Positions 11,330 through 20,712 of a DNA stretch of 26,846 bases are shown piece after piece. Source of the DNA: Hypsibius dujardini (taxonomy: Eukaryota; Tardigrada; Eutardigrada; Parachela; Hypsibiidae); assembly GCA_001579985.1 (NCBI GenBank), contig LRSR01009348.1, positions 1 to 26,846 of the forward strand. Reading direction: 5' to 3'. The notes beneath the pieces are model-generated. The model was given only the letters and a program-made list of their open reading frames with translations. It had not been told where the DNA came from and ran no database searches. Position 1 is the first letter of the stretch. Every line of letters starts with the position of its first letter. The position numbers and the translations under genes were made by a program.

Positions 11330-11385
11330 GGCGGGGCTTAGCTGTTCCTTGAGATTGCGACGGTACGGTAATTTTGCCGCCATTT
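11330..11385 (+). promoter_or_regulatory. Possible TATA-less promoter (GC box and YY1/Pho-like motif)
   Basis: GGCGGGGC (11330-11337) is followed by GCCGCCATTT (11376-11385), which matches the YY1-type element often found at transcription starts. A good donor (GTGAGT at 11402), an acceptor (TTGCAG, ending 11471) and an ideal donor (GAAG|GTGAGT at 11598) follow. Non-coding 5' exons of the ubiquitin-like gene are therefore conceivable. This is inference from motifs only. Confidence 0.25.
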
Positions 11386-12014
11386 AACGGGAACAGGAAA
11401 TGTGAGTCCGAATCGCAATTTAGGGATGTGCTGAATGGTGTTAAGCAAGAAAATATATGCGTTCATTGCAGGTGAAGTTGTGGTCGGGAACTGCTTATCT
11501 ATTGTGGAACAAAGCACTATTAATTAATTAAGTTATATATGCAGTTTTCGCGTAATCAATCCGTTCATCCTTTGTTCACCTATCTCCTATTATGAAGGTG
11601 AGTCAGCTCACAATAGCCTAGAGAAAATTGAGGCCTAATTCATTTGTGAAGATGGGTGCAGTCCGAATCATCATTGATAAGACTCGTACGTTCCTTGGGT
11701 TCTGCCTCCTTATCTGTTGTTCTCGTGTCATATCTGCATAAGTGAGGTGAGACGCTTTGTTCGATTGTAGCTACAAGCACCTGACCTCGATGTGATTACG
11801 TTTGGTATTCTGCATTCTACTACTATTACATTGTACTACATTCTATATTCCTGATAGCCGGACATGTAATCATTTTGGTGTCGATCGCAGCGAACCCATA
11901 AAAGACCGTGTAAGAACCTTCAAAATTTGCCGATCTGGGTATGTGCTAAAATTTCTGTTCTTCATCGAAATTTTAGATGTTTCTGAGTTTCCGTCCATCG
12001 AACTCCAACGTTCC

Positions 12015-12070
12015 TTTACCATCATTATATATTTACCATCCTTCTATTTACCATCTCCACATTTACCATC
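12015..12070 (+). repeat. Four TTTACCATC repeats upstream of the ubiquitin-like gene
   Basis: TTTACCATC starts at 12015, 12032, 12047 and 12062, so the spacing is 17, 15 and 15 bp. The array lies 47 to 102 bp before the ATG at 12117. It could be a regulatory array, 5' UTR, or the pyrimidine-rich tract of an acceptor such as CTAG at 12106. Confidence 0.55.
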
Positions 12071-12116
12071 ACTGTATACTACCACCAGCAGCACCGCTTA
12101 ATCTAGCAGCAGCAGC

Positions 12117-12353
12117 ATGTATATTTACATCCGTTGCCTCACCGGGAGAGTCCTCCGTATGGAGGTCTCCCTTTCGGATAGCATTCACGACGTGAAGCGA
12201 TTCATCATGTTTGAGCTGGATTGCCGGATCACGGTGGATCAGCAGAGCCTGCTTTTGGCGGGTAAACTGCTGCTAGACCACTGCACGCTCGCTCACTACC
12301 ACCTGGAAGAGTTTGCCACGCTGACGCTTGTCCTCCGACTCGGTGCCGGATAG
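12117..12353 (+). CDS. Divergent single-domain ubiquitin-like protein
   Basis: An uninterrupted 78-codon gene whose start is fixed by an in-frame TAA at 12099-12101. The protein aligns with ubiquitin over its whole length: M-x-I-x-I-x-x-LTG at the start, EV..SDSI..VK, DQQ..LLAGK, TL..Y and a C-terminal LVLRL. Two residues appear to be inserted before the DQQ segment. The hydrophobic patch is kept in character (positions equivalent to L8, I44 as Leu, and V70). Only two lysines remain, at the positions of ubiquitin K27 and K48. The tail reads LRLGAG instead of LRLRGG: Arg72 and Gly76 equivalents are kept, but Arg74 is Gly and Gly75 is Ala, so normal activation and conjugation are doubtful. With no intron in the coding region, it could be a retrocopy that diverged or a separate UBL. 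It may act as a non-covalent ubiquitin mimic; that is speculation. AATAAA at 12787 is the nearest possible polyadenylation signal. Confidence 0.7.
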   Translation: MYIYIRCLTGRVLRMEVSLSDSIHDVKRFIMFELDCRITVDQQSLLLAGKLLLDHCTLAHYHLEEFATLTLVLRLGAG

Positions 12354-12819
12354 AACTGGACAAGTGCATATATATTTACAGGAACTATAGAAACACATTC
12401 ACAACCCTCGAAAAGCCTTAACCCCATCGACCCTAACGGGTAAGGACTAACAGTCCAATTTTTTTCCTACATAGTGGGAACTGCACTGCGGTGTAGTCTC
12501 TGCTATTTGGGTAAGAAAATGCGAGTCTGAGAAAATTCCATTGTCAGTATCCGTCACCCAATGTGGCAGGACGAGAAACGCTAAGCAAGGACATGGTTGG
12601 CAAAAAGTTTAGAGTGCTTTTGCTGGTTATACTGTGTCGTTACTGTACTGTGACGCTACGAGGGACCAGTAAACAGGACTGCAGTCGCCCCAATGCTTCC
12701 CCTACCCCTCTGCACCTAAGAGCAGAACTGGTCAGCTTTCCCATGCAAGAAATGTCACATTGCATAGCAGGGCAGTTTTTCCTATGAATAAAAATTAAGC
12801 CCCCCCCCCGACCCAGCGG

Positions 12820-12995
12820 GTCGAATTAATTAGGGGGCACTCCCCTACGGATAACTCGCAGACTGGATTCCAGCCCGAACACTATAATAAGGCTGGAAAC
12901 ACCCTTGATATAGCCTGTAAATGGGTCTTTTTTGTCCAGGCTGTAATGCCGCTCGAATACAGCCTGGAATACATCCAGGATCACCCTGGTACATG
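12820..12995 (+). repeat. Dispersed repeat copy 1 (MITE-like, contains CTGGATTCCAGCC)
   Basis: The stretch starting CCCCTACGGATAACTC and containing ACTGGATTCCAGCCCG is related, as reverse complement, to the stretch ending near 16985. It also holds further CAGCCTGGAAT-type motifs. The ends are not sharply defined. Confidence 0.45.
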
Positions 12996-13120
12996 TTGCA
13001 CGTGTGTTGCTGTTTTTCAACGTGCTTTATGACTTGTTTGTTGTTCCGTTTTATTTTACGTCAGCATCACTCCCATCACTCAGCATCAGACTGATTCGTG
13101 TTTATTGATACGCTGATATT

Positions 13121-13132
13121 TTTGGCGCCAAA
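13121..13132. promoter_or_regulatory. E2F-like palindrome TTTGGCGCCAAA
   Basis: A perfect 12 bp palindrome made of two overlapping E2F/DP half-sites (TTTGGCGC) lies 285 bp before the ATG at 13406. In animals such sites often drive S-phase genes, so it may mark the gene at 13406 as cell-cycle regulated. Confidence 0.35.
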
Positions 13133-13405
13133 TAAATTGGAGACACGATTCGCGATATTGCAAAGAGGCGTGGTGCGTAGCTCCATCCCTGGATCCAGGG
13201 TGTTTACCAACCCCCCCCGCACACTCTCCAACGCCTGACCTCTGTCTCGCTCTCACGCCTGACCTGTTTCACTCTGTCCCTGTCTCGCTAAAACGGTACG
13301 CTGAGCCAATGCACACTGCCCTCTCAAATACCGTCAGTTGATTTTGAAATCAATCTACGTAAAAAAACGTTTTTGCTCGATTGCTTTAAGTCTTCCCATA
13401 CCACT

Positions 13406-16400
13406 ATGGCGGGTTTAGCAATTGTTTATTGGCATCTTGACGCGGGACCCAAGGTTGCCGCAATCTCTATTGACAAACAAAAATCTGATTCCGGCCCGAT
13501 TGCCGAAAAAGGATTGTGTGAAGGATTTTTTGACAAGAACTTTTATTCATGTGTCGTCGTCCAAATTGATAAAGGTAATAATGAGATTGGAACTTTCTCC
13601 ACCGTTCTTTGTCGTGTCATTAACCGGAAGTGGACTTATTTTCATCTTGTATTGTTCGGTAGATCGTGACGCTAAGGAACTGGAGAAACAAATCCTCACC
13701 GCAGCTGGCAAAAGGACTTGCACGGCGCTGGCCAAGAATTATCTAGCTGATATTGAAGCTGTAAGGACTTTGGTTTTTTAACTTGTTCGACTAATTTGGA
13801 AAATAACACGAATTCCCGGTCACGTTTCTAGGCGGCGATGGCTAAAACTATCACCCGGACTGATGAACTGCAGATTCCTCAACCTGCAGTACGAGTAACG
13901 GCGACAGATTCCGTCGACACGGCCACTTCCACTACCGCCCGCCACAAGTCTACCAGGTGCGGTGTTCGTTTTGGCACAAACTTTATCGTCTTTTTTTATT
14001 CACAAAATTTCGTCAAAACATTACCAAAAAATAACAAAAAATAGAGAAATAAGTCTTCTACTGGAAACAAAAAAGAGTTTACTCAATATGAGAGCCTCTG
14101 GCCTTCTCCACCTTGCGAACCCGAGACATCCAGGAATTGATGCTGTCCTGAATCACTTGCTGCGAAATGGCCTCCCATTCGTCCTTCAATATCTTGGCCA
14201 ATCGGTCGAAGCTGGAGATGAGTCCGTGTTTGTTGACACGCTCCTTCAGTAGGCTCCACACACAATAATCGAGGAGATTGAGATCAGGGCTGTTGGGCGG
14301 GATATCGGCGTTCGGGATGAAGCATGGCATTTTTTCTTTCAAATAGGCCTGCACAGTTTCTGCCGCGCGGCACGGTGCTTTGTCTTGATACAAAATCGCC
14401 GAATTTGCTTCCAGATCGTAGGGGAGGTCCTCCAGCATCGATTTTAGGCAGCTGTCCTTGTAGGTATGTTGGTTCAGGCTGAAACCGGACTTCAAAACAA
14501 CGAGGGGAGGTCGACCGGAAAAAGAAAAGGCGCCAAAAACCATCGCACACAAAGCTGTCTTGGGAAATTGCTTGAACTTCTTCCCATCGCTGATTTTCTC
14601 CAGCGAATATCCCTAACATCGTTCGTTTTGATGATTAAAGTACTTGCCAATACAAATGTAGCATTCATCCAAGAAGAGCATGTGGGGAACGTCCGACATC
14701 CGGATGGTCTTGAGGAGATTCATGGCGCATTTCCGCCGCGCTTCCTTTTGGGTTTCGGGAATGAGGTTGCGCTTGATTTTCTTGAAGCATTTGATGTTCC
14801 GATCTTGCAGATGAGACCGTACAGTGCTTTCGTCAAGTTGGAGAGCGTTGGCCACAGAACGGAAGGGAGTGATGGGCTTTTCCGATGGTCAGCATTCGCA
14901 CCATGCGTCGCACCATTGCCGGGATCATTTTCCGCATGGGCTGCTTCTTCGGCTTTTTCGCCTTCCGCCGCGCCTTTTCGGCATTTTCCGATGCGAAACA
15001 ATAAGTACTACGTTTTGAGACCTTATTCTGTAACATATCTGCAATCTGAAGTACCGAAAACCCTCGGGAGAGCCAGGACACAATGAGATTTCGGATCTCT
15101 TCACTAATCATCTTCCCGCTCTTTCAAATGTAAACAAATGAAATTTTCTCTTTGTGTGAGTGAGAGAGGGGGCTTTTGTCTCTCGATTGAGTGCTCACTC
15201 ACTCAAATCGGCCAGAATGCGCGCCCGCTGACCTACTTTTAATTATGTGCCAAAATGAACCCCGCACGGGGTACACCTAGTGATGCTGCAACTCCGACTA
15301 ACTCAACAAACAATACCCAGATGCTGGTGCAGTACACACCATTCCCTGCGCAGAGTTCCGGGGTGGCTTCCCAGGCAGCTTCGTTCAAGGTGGTTCACCG
15401 ACGTGCCTAAATTTGAACGGGCCCTCTGACTTGCCGTCAACATCCGCGCGATTTGATTCCCACGCCAATAGTTATATTGTCGGCGAGAACCGAATTCAGC
15501 ATCCATATCTGATGAGCCACTACACATCACCGCCAACTCAACATTACGATCCAGCCACTTCGTATACGTCAGCATTACTCCCGAATTCTAATGATCCTTC
15601 TGAAGAGGTTCGTGACTGTTCAATGGTTTCGACTTTGCAGTCTCTTAAAGTTGTTGTCTGTGTACTATAATGCCTGTCCATCAGTCCGTCTGCCTGTCGG
15701 CCTGATTGTTTGTCTGTCTTCTGTCTGTCCACGTGTTTGTCTGTATGCTCTGTCTGTCTGTCTGTCTATGTCTGTTCTGTATGTCTGTCTGTCTGTCTGT
15801 TGTCTGTCTGTCTGTCTGTCTGTTTATGCCTGCCCGTTTATCTGTCTGTCTGCATATCAATAGATTTAGCTACATTCCTGTTATTTCCAGATCAAAGTGT
15901 TCAGGAAGAAACTCGAGCAGCAGGAGTCTGAATTCAAATTTTTGAGCGAACAGATTCGTTTGAAATGTCAGAAATGCAATCTCGGTTGATGTGGTTCAGT
16001 TTTAATTGCTGTTTTATGCAGATGAAGCTCGTTCTGGAACGCAATCCGAAACATGTCAAAGTGGAAAAGAAAGATCCTATTCTGGTACGATACTTTTGCA
16101 CCGATGTTTTGTTTTTTTAGATATAGCGGTATAGAAATACTTTTGCATTTTCAGCTACGGATGCTGGAAAAGCCGCACGTGTCTCATGCGGTCCGTGAAG
16201 GAATGCGTCTTCTGCTGACACGGGAACAACTGCTGACCAGTTTCCTGTTTGTGAAGAACATCAAGGGGACTACGACTACGCAAGTTTTGGACGACAATTT
16301 TTTGAAGACCTTGCAAGGTAAGCCACGTGCTCTCTATATGCACCAACCCTTTCGTTAATTAGTCAGTATTTTTATGGAATACTTGTTTGTCTGTAGATCT

Positions 16401-16521
16401 CGCGAACAGTTACAACGAAGCTAAAGGAAACAACGATCTGGGCAGCAAGGAATTTCGAACGATCATGACGGAGTATCTGCAGGAATGTCGCAACAAGAAA
16501 AAACTGTTAAAGAAACTATAA
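13406..16521 (+). CDS. Unrecognised multi-exon gene with coiled coil, interrupted by a mariner element
   Basis: The segments are 13406-13574, 13663-13760, 13832-13956, 15379-15607, 15891-15984, 16022-16084, 16155-16317 and 16397-16521 (TAA). Phases agree at 13574/13663 (Asp codon), 13760/13832, 15607/15891, 16084/16155 and 16317/16397 (Asp codon). The start ATGG is in good context. No family is recognised. The N-terminal part is mixed, the middle is Ser/Thr/Pro-rich, 15891-15984 encodes a likely coiled coil (KKLEQQESEFKFLSEQIRL) with a C-x-x-C, and the C-terminal ~115 residues are mostly helical-looking and Lys-rich at the end. A mariner element sits at the TA at 13951. Splicing from CCAG|GTGCGG at the element's left end to the acceptor GGCAG at 15378 restores the frame; the acceptor at 15280 also joins in phase but then needs a frame change before the stop at 15408. 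I found no canonical pair joining 15984 to 16022 in frame, so a second defect or a model error is present. The gene may be functional, partly decayed or a pseudogene. Confidence 0.5.
13953..15271 (-). mobile_element. Tc1/mariner-type transposon (DD37D, maT-like), 1,319 bp
   Basis: Terminal inverted repeats of 26 bp lie at 13953-13978 and 15246-15271 and match at 22 positions. Both share GTGCGG and GTTC and end in TTTTGGCACA. The element is flanked by TA at 13951-13952 and 15272-15273, the usual mariner target duplication. Its size, TIRs and transposase on the - strand agree with a full-length copy. A stretch of simple GAGTGA/CTCACT sequence lies between the transposase start and the right TIR. 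Confidence 0.85.
14079..15111 (-). pseudogene. Decayed mariner-family transposase
   Basis: Read on the - strand, the N-terminal part (15111 to about 14850) holds a helix-turn-helix-like region starting MISEEIRNLIVSWLSRG. The catalytic triad is visible: Asp in MLFLDECY (codon 14667-14669), Asp in LYQDKAPC (14382-14384) and Asp in SPDLNLLDYCVW (14268-14270). There are 37 residues between the second and third, so DD37D, typical of the maT group. Two lesions are seen: a reading-frame change between about 14880 and 14850, and an in-frame TAG at 14613-14615. The Asp-x-Ala-Pro-Cys context also differs from the usual His. This copy is unlikely to make active transposase. Confidence 0.8.
15690..15862 (+). 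repeat. CTGT/TCTG tetranucleotide microsatellite
   Basis: About 170 bp of imperfect CTGT repeats with short interruptions. They lie wholly in the intron 15608-15890 of the unrecognised gene and read through as Cys/Leu/Ser/Val-rich frames that are not genes. Confidence 0.85.
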
Positions 16522-17405
16522 TTGGCGTAAGGCAGCTATAGTGTGACTTATTAATTTTTTTCATAAAGCTGTGGCTTTTTGCAATGAAATATTTAGTTGG
16601 TTTTTGAAAACGGAATGTAATTTTGTGCCGTGATTTTATAAAAATATTTTTTCTTTTCGGATTCGTCGGAACCGGCGAGTTTAGGATTAGTCAGAATCGT
16701 GACTGCATTAAGCGTAGAATACAGGTTGAAAAACAGGATGGCTTACGGGGAGATTAGAAGACTCTCCAGTCTAGAATCCTTTAAATATACAGGGTGTTTC
16801 TCGGCTGGAATCCAGCCAAGGCATCTAGTGTCATATACAGCATAGAAGTCGTGGAACATTCCAGTCTGCGCGCGCAGTAATTTTGACTGGATTCCAGCCT
16901 GGTTTAACAGTGCTGAAACAGCCGAGATCCAGCCCGGATCCAGTGAAGAATTATCCGTAGGGTCGCCCTTGTGTCTCCCCCCGTTACGCTTATGACTATG
17001 GATGAATAGATCTTTGGGTATGAATATTGGAAAGATACTGTAAGATGTGGGTTCCGTAAATTACAAAGCACAAACAATTAAGGTCAAGCGGTGTCGAATG
17101 TCGGACCCCAGTGACTCCGCAGATGGTACACAATCTGATCCAGCAGCACACTAGAGTAGTAGCAAGCTCTTCACATTTTGAGCGTCGTGCCTCCTTCTTC
17201 CTTATCTGACCACAGATTATGCTTAGCCAATCGATCAGCATATTCCTTTCCAATGAGAATGGGAAATAATGAATGTTAAAAATCGATTACCATTCACGCT
17301 CCACAACGAAAGAACCCAGCAATTGCCCTACCAGAAGAGCTTGAAAATTTATGGCACGGCATTTAATGTATTTTCTCGCAGTTTCATCGATTGGTAAGCG
17401 GAAGA
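16522..17405. other. Intergenic stretch between the unrecognised gene and chemoreceptor A
   Basis: No gene is seen. It contains the second dispersed repeat copy (16795-16985). No canonical AATAAA follows the stop at 16521; ATAAA-type sequences lie near 16563 and 16637. Confidence 0.5.
16795..16985 (-). repeat. Dispersed repeat copy 2, inverted relative to copy 1
   Basis: It contains the near-palindrome GGCTGGAATCCAGCC (16805-16819), its inverse GACTGGATTCCAGCCTGG near 16888, and GAATTATCCGTAGGGTCGC near 16951. These match the reverse complement of the repeat at 12820-12995. The copies lie on either side of the 13406-16521 gene. Confidence 0.45.
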
Positions 17406-20051
17406 ATGATCGTCTTAGCCGAAATTCCCGAGTGTCTTGAGACTCACAATGATTCGATTCTCCCGAAACGTATCCTTCTGTTGATGCGATTACTGGGTCT
17501 CTTCATCTATCGCAACGATCCCCCAAAGCGCTCGAAAAGCGGTACTAACTGTCAAGAGAATGCACATGAAGAAGTGCCCCCAGGAGTGTCATACATTTGG
17601 CTACTCTGGACACTTCTCCTCATCGCCTTTGCTGTCTTGGTCTGTCTGGCGGACGTCGTGTACTTTGTCCGTCTGTCGTCGACCCTCATAATCGGATTGG
17701 AGTTTTTCACCCTGGTCTTATGGGTATTCCGCTTCAGTGCTATAGTCAGTTTCCCCGCTATTCTGACCATCATGCTGTTCGTGAGCCGAAATCTACTCTC
17801 GCTGGTACGTCGCGTCGAATTTGACCTAAGTATTCGCGACTTTGCACGAATTCGGGTACTTCGGAGAGGTTTCCTCACTTGGATAGGTTTGCTGTGTTTG
17901 AGTATTGGCTTCACGGCAGGTTGGCTAATGCACACTTTTCTCGTTATCATGTCCAAACACGGATTCAAGGCGTCACTATTTATGATCACCGAATTCTACC
18001 CCTTCACTGTCATTTCACAGCTCGGTGTAAGCCTCATTTACCTCTTTTACCTGACGTTCATCGGTGCCTGCGTTTCGCTGCAAGAAACCATATTTTTCCT
18101 GCTCCTTTATGCCTGCAAAATTCGTCTAAGAAAATTGTCCGTCGAAGTCGGTTCAATCCTCGCGGACTGCCAACGACGCACGTCATCATCCACGGAGGAA
18201 AAGATAATGCACAGTCAGCGGATTCGTTCTTTGAGTCGAAAACACACAACCCTTCAAGGGGTTGTGGAGGATGTCACCAAGGCCTTTGGGAGCACCAGTT
18301 TGGCCGTCTGGTCCCTAAAGGATATCGCGGGGTGCCTTGCTTTGCTGGCACTGCTGTTTCAAAGACCGCCTAAGCCTACCGGTACGCCGGGCACGGAACC
18401 CAGTGAAATGATTGGGTTGGAATTCATGTATGTTGGATCGCAGCCGATCATCATTGTGGTGGGAGTATGCTCGGTAGCGCATGCAGTGACGCGAATTATC
18501 AGCTGTCTTGGGATAACTAATGAGGTAAACCACTTTGCTACAAATTATGACGTGACACGTTGTAACCGTTTTTTTTAGGAACATGTTTTTCGAGGAGCGT
18601 TCCTCAAAAATCCCGTTTTATGAGGGACAATTTGAACTAAAAATGGTGAGGCGTACAGAAAAAAAACGGTTAGGGGCACGAAGCATGAAATGACGGTTTA
18701 GCCAGGAAACTAACGGATAGTTCAAAGAAACGGTCAGTGTTTATGGTTGACGTATGAGTCACGGCATACATAATAAGATGTTCCTTGATCAAGAGGGTGA
18801 ATGGTCAGTCCTGAATGTTACCCGTCATTCCGAAAGATCGACGGTATATTCACAAAACCGGCAGTCAGTCCAGAAAGTTACCAGTTACTCTGAAAGGGAG
18901 ACGGTGGATCCCGAAAACCGATCAGTCCGGAAGGTTTCCGGGCACTCCAGAAGGTTGACGGCACAACCTGAAGACCGATGGTCAGTCCGGATGGCCGCCG
19001 GACACTCCGAAGGGTACTGATGACCCTGAAATGTTGCCGGTTCAACCTGAAAACTGGCCGTCTGTCTTCGGGGTCAACCTTTCGGAGTGGCCGGTAAACT
19101 TTCCAGCTGATCGTCGGTCACCAGGGTACATCGTCAACCCTCCACGGCACCCGTCAACTTTCTGGACTGACCATCGGTTTTCCTGGTATCCCGTCAGCCT
19201 TCTGGAATGACCGGTAGCCTTCCGGATTGACCGCCGACCTTCCAGACAGACCGCAGTCTTCCGGTTAAGCAGTCAACCTTTCGAAACAACCATCCACCCT
19301 CTTGATCAAGCAACAACTTAGTGGGTAAGCCGTGACTCATTCATCGACCATAAGCACTGATCGTTGGTTTGAACTAACAGTTACTTTTCCTTTAACCCGT
19401 CATTCCACGCTTGTCGTGTCCCTAGCCGTTTGTTCTGTACGGCTCACTATTTTTTAGTTTAAAGTGTCCCTCGAAAATAAAATTCGCACATCTTCGACTC
19501 CGTTGCCACTAATTTAAGTAACAAATTTCCTCACTCACAATATATCACTCACATATATCTAGTAAGGTAGTGACAGTTGTCCTCTGCTCCCCCAATTACA
19601 CCTCTAGAAATAAGCATCAAATAGCAGAAGTACCTTTCCCTTTACAGAACAACAAACTCAAGAAGCTAATGACAAAAGCAACGACCATGAGGCAAGTGTC
19701 GTTAGACACAAACTTCAGCTTCGAGTGTTTTGACTTTCTGGAGCGTCTTGAGATCGACGAACTACTTATTTCGCCCCATGGTTTCCACTCGATCTCATGG
19801 GAATATGGCGCATCGGTGAGAGTCGAACGGCATGCCCTGATCTTGCGAACTTTCTTGACGAACTTTGCCTATGATCTGTGTGCTCATTTTTACTCTTTCA
19901 GCTGATTGGTCTGGTGGTTTCGTATTTCCTGATAATGTATCAGCTGCAGGACCAGAAGCTTGACATGGAAAGTTTAATGGCCTATCGTGAAGCGCAATAT
20001 CTTTTCAGAACATTGAAGGAAAATGCCTCGGTTCATCTTATCACTGAATAA
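17406..20051 (+). CDS. Chemoreceptor A, gustatory-receptor family (7tm_7)
   Basis: The exons are 17406-18524, 19648-19815 and 19902-20051 (TAA), all joined in phase 0, for 478 residues. It is probably a ligand-gated cation channel subunit of the arthropod gustatory receptor family, with a cytoplasmic N-terminus. Hydrophobic segments lie at about residues 62-83, 92-128 (long, probably one TM with an extended end), 155-182, 200-235, 297-318, 345-370 and 430-447. The N-terminal RLLGLFIYR, the basic intracellular loop (SQRIRSLSRKH followed by LQGVVEDV) and the final VSYFLIMYQL, a variant of the TYxxxxxQF signature, fit the family. The phase-0 intron directly before the last TM is the ancestral one of insect Gr genes. 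The protein is longer than typical Grs of about 400 residues because of the loop after TM6 and the C-terminal tail. Intron 1 (1,123 bp) is filled by a foldback element. AATAAA (20047-20052) overlaps the stop codon. No upstream exon is evident. Confidence 0.8.
18613..19485. mobile_element. Foldback (long inverted repeat) element in intron 1 of chemoreceptor A
   Basis: The left arm (about 18613-19030) and the right arm (about 19070-19485) are imperfect reverse complements over their whole length. For example, TTTTATGAGGGACAATTTGAACTA on the left corresponds to TAGTTTAAAGTGTCCCTCG on the right, and TGAGTCACGGC and CTTGATCAAGAGG also recur inverted. Near the centre each arm carries several diverged ~60 bp units of the type GTCAGTCCGGAAGGTT with CACTCCGAAAGG. 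No transposase is present. This is typical of non-autonomous foldback elements. Its open frames are not genes. Confidence 0.75.
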
Positions 20052-20712
20052 AAATGGTAGAGCTTTCGGGGTTCACGGTAGATGTTCCGCAACGGATGAA
20101 TACAAATTGGACATGTAAAAAAGTTATGTTCTACTATTCGGCCAACTTTAACTTTGTGTACTTCTATATTTTATTTTGGGCGATTAAGTATTTTGTATTT
20201 ACTGTACAATGTGTGCTTAAACGTTTCTAAACCCATTTCGGAAATACTGCCATAACGGTCACCATGTTACTTGAGTGCATCAATCGGTGTGGTAAGACCT
20301 TCTATCAGCTCAAACGAAGTACCGGTCCGGTACCCCGTATTTGCAGTCGCAACAAACAAAAATGGCCGTCGCATTTTGATGCGATGGAACATGACTGTCC
20401 CTGATCACCGGTTGCGTCAGCGAATGGAAAAAGTACTGCATTGTCAGCATATTTCATCCCCATTGGGACGGTATATGTGACGAAACCTAACTGTATAGGA
20501 TGTCATAGTTCTCAACCGCTTCCACTCATCCAACTTTTCCAGTAATCATCGATTAGTCTGACCAGACTTTCATCCCATTCAATTTGAGCTTTAAATTTTG
20601 CCTGTTACTGGGCAAGCGTGTCTCTGCTTTTTCGGCTAATGCAAGGACGTACGTAAACCAATAGCATCATTGTGCACAGCAGTTTACAAAAGGTGTCAGA
20701 AGACCTAGCGCA
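20052..20712. other. Spacer between chemoreceptors A and B
   Basis: 661 bp with no recognised gene or repeat. It presumably holds the 3' end of A and the promoter of B. Confidence 0.5.

Larger units (their letters stand above)
12354..13405. other. Intergenic stretch with repeats and upstream region of the next gene
   Basis: No gene is seen. It holds a dispersed repeat copy (about 12820-12995), C-rich tracts near 12800 and 13213, a CCCTGGATCCAGGG palindrome near 13187-13200 and an E2F-like palindrome at 13121. Confidence 0.5.

Noticed and set aside
14466-15086. 206-codon + strand open frame
   Set aside because: Antisense to the mariner transposase, which has recognisable catalytic motifs on the - strand.
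15591-15945. Overlapping Cys/Leu/Ser/Val-rich open frames
   Set aside because: They are readings of the CTGT microsatellite in an intron.
18754-19020. 88-codon + strand open frame with repeated HSER-like units
   Set aside because: It lies wholly in the left arm of the foldback element; the periodicity comes from the ~60 bp DNA repeats, not from a protein.
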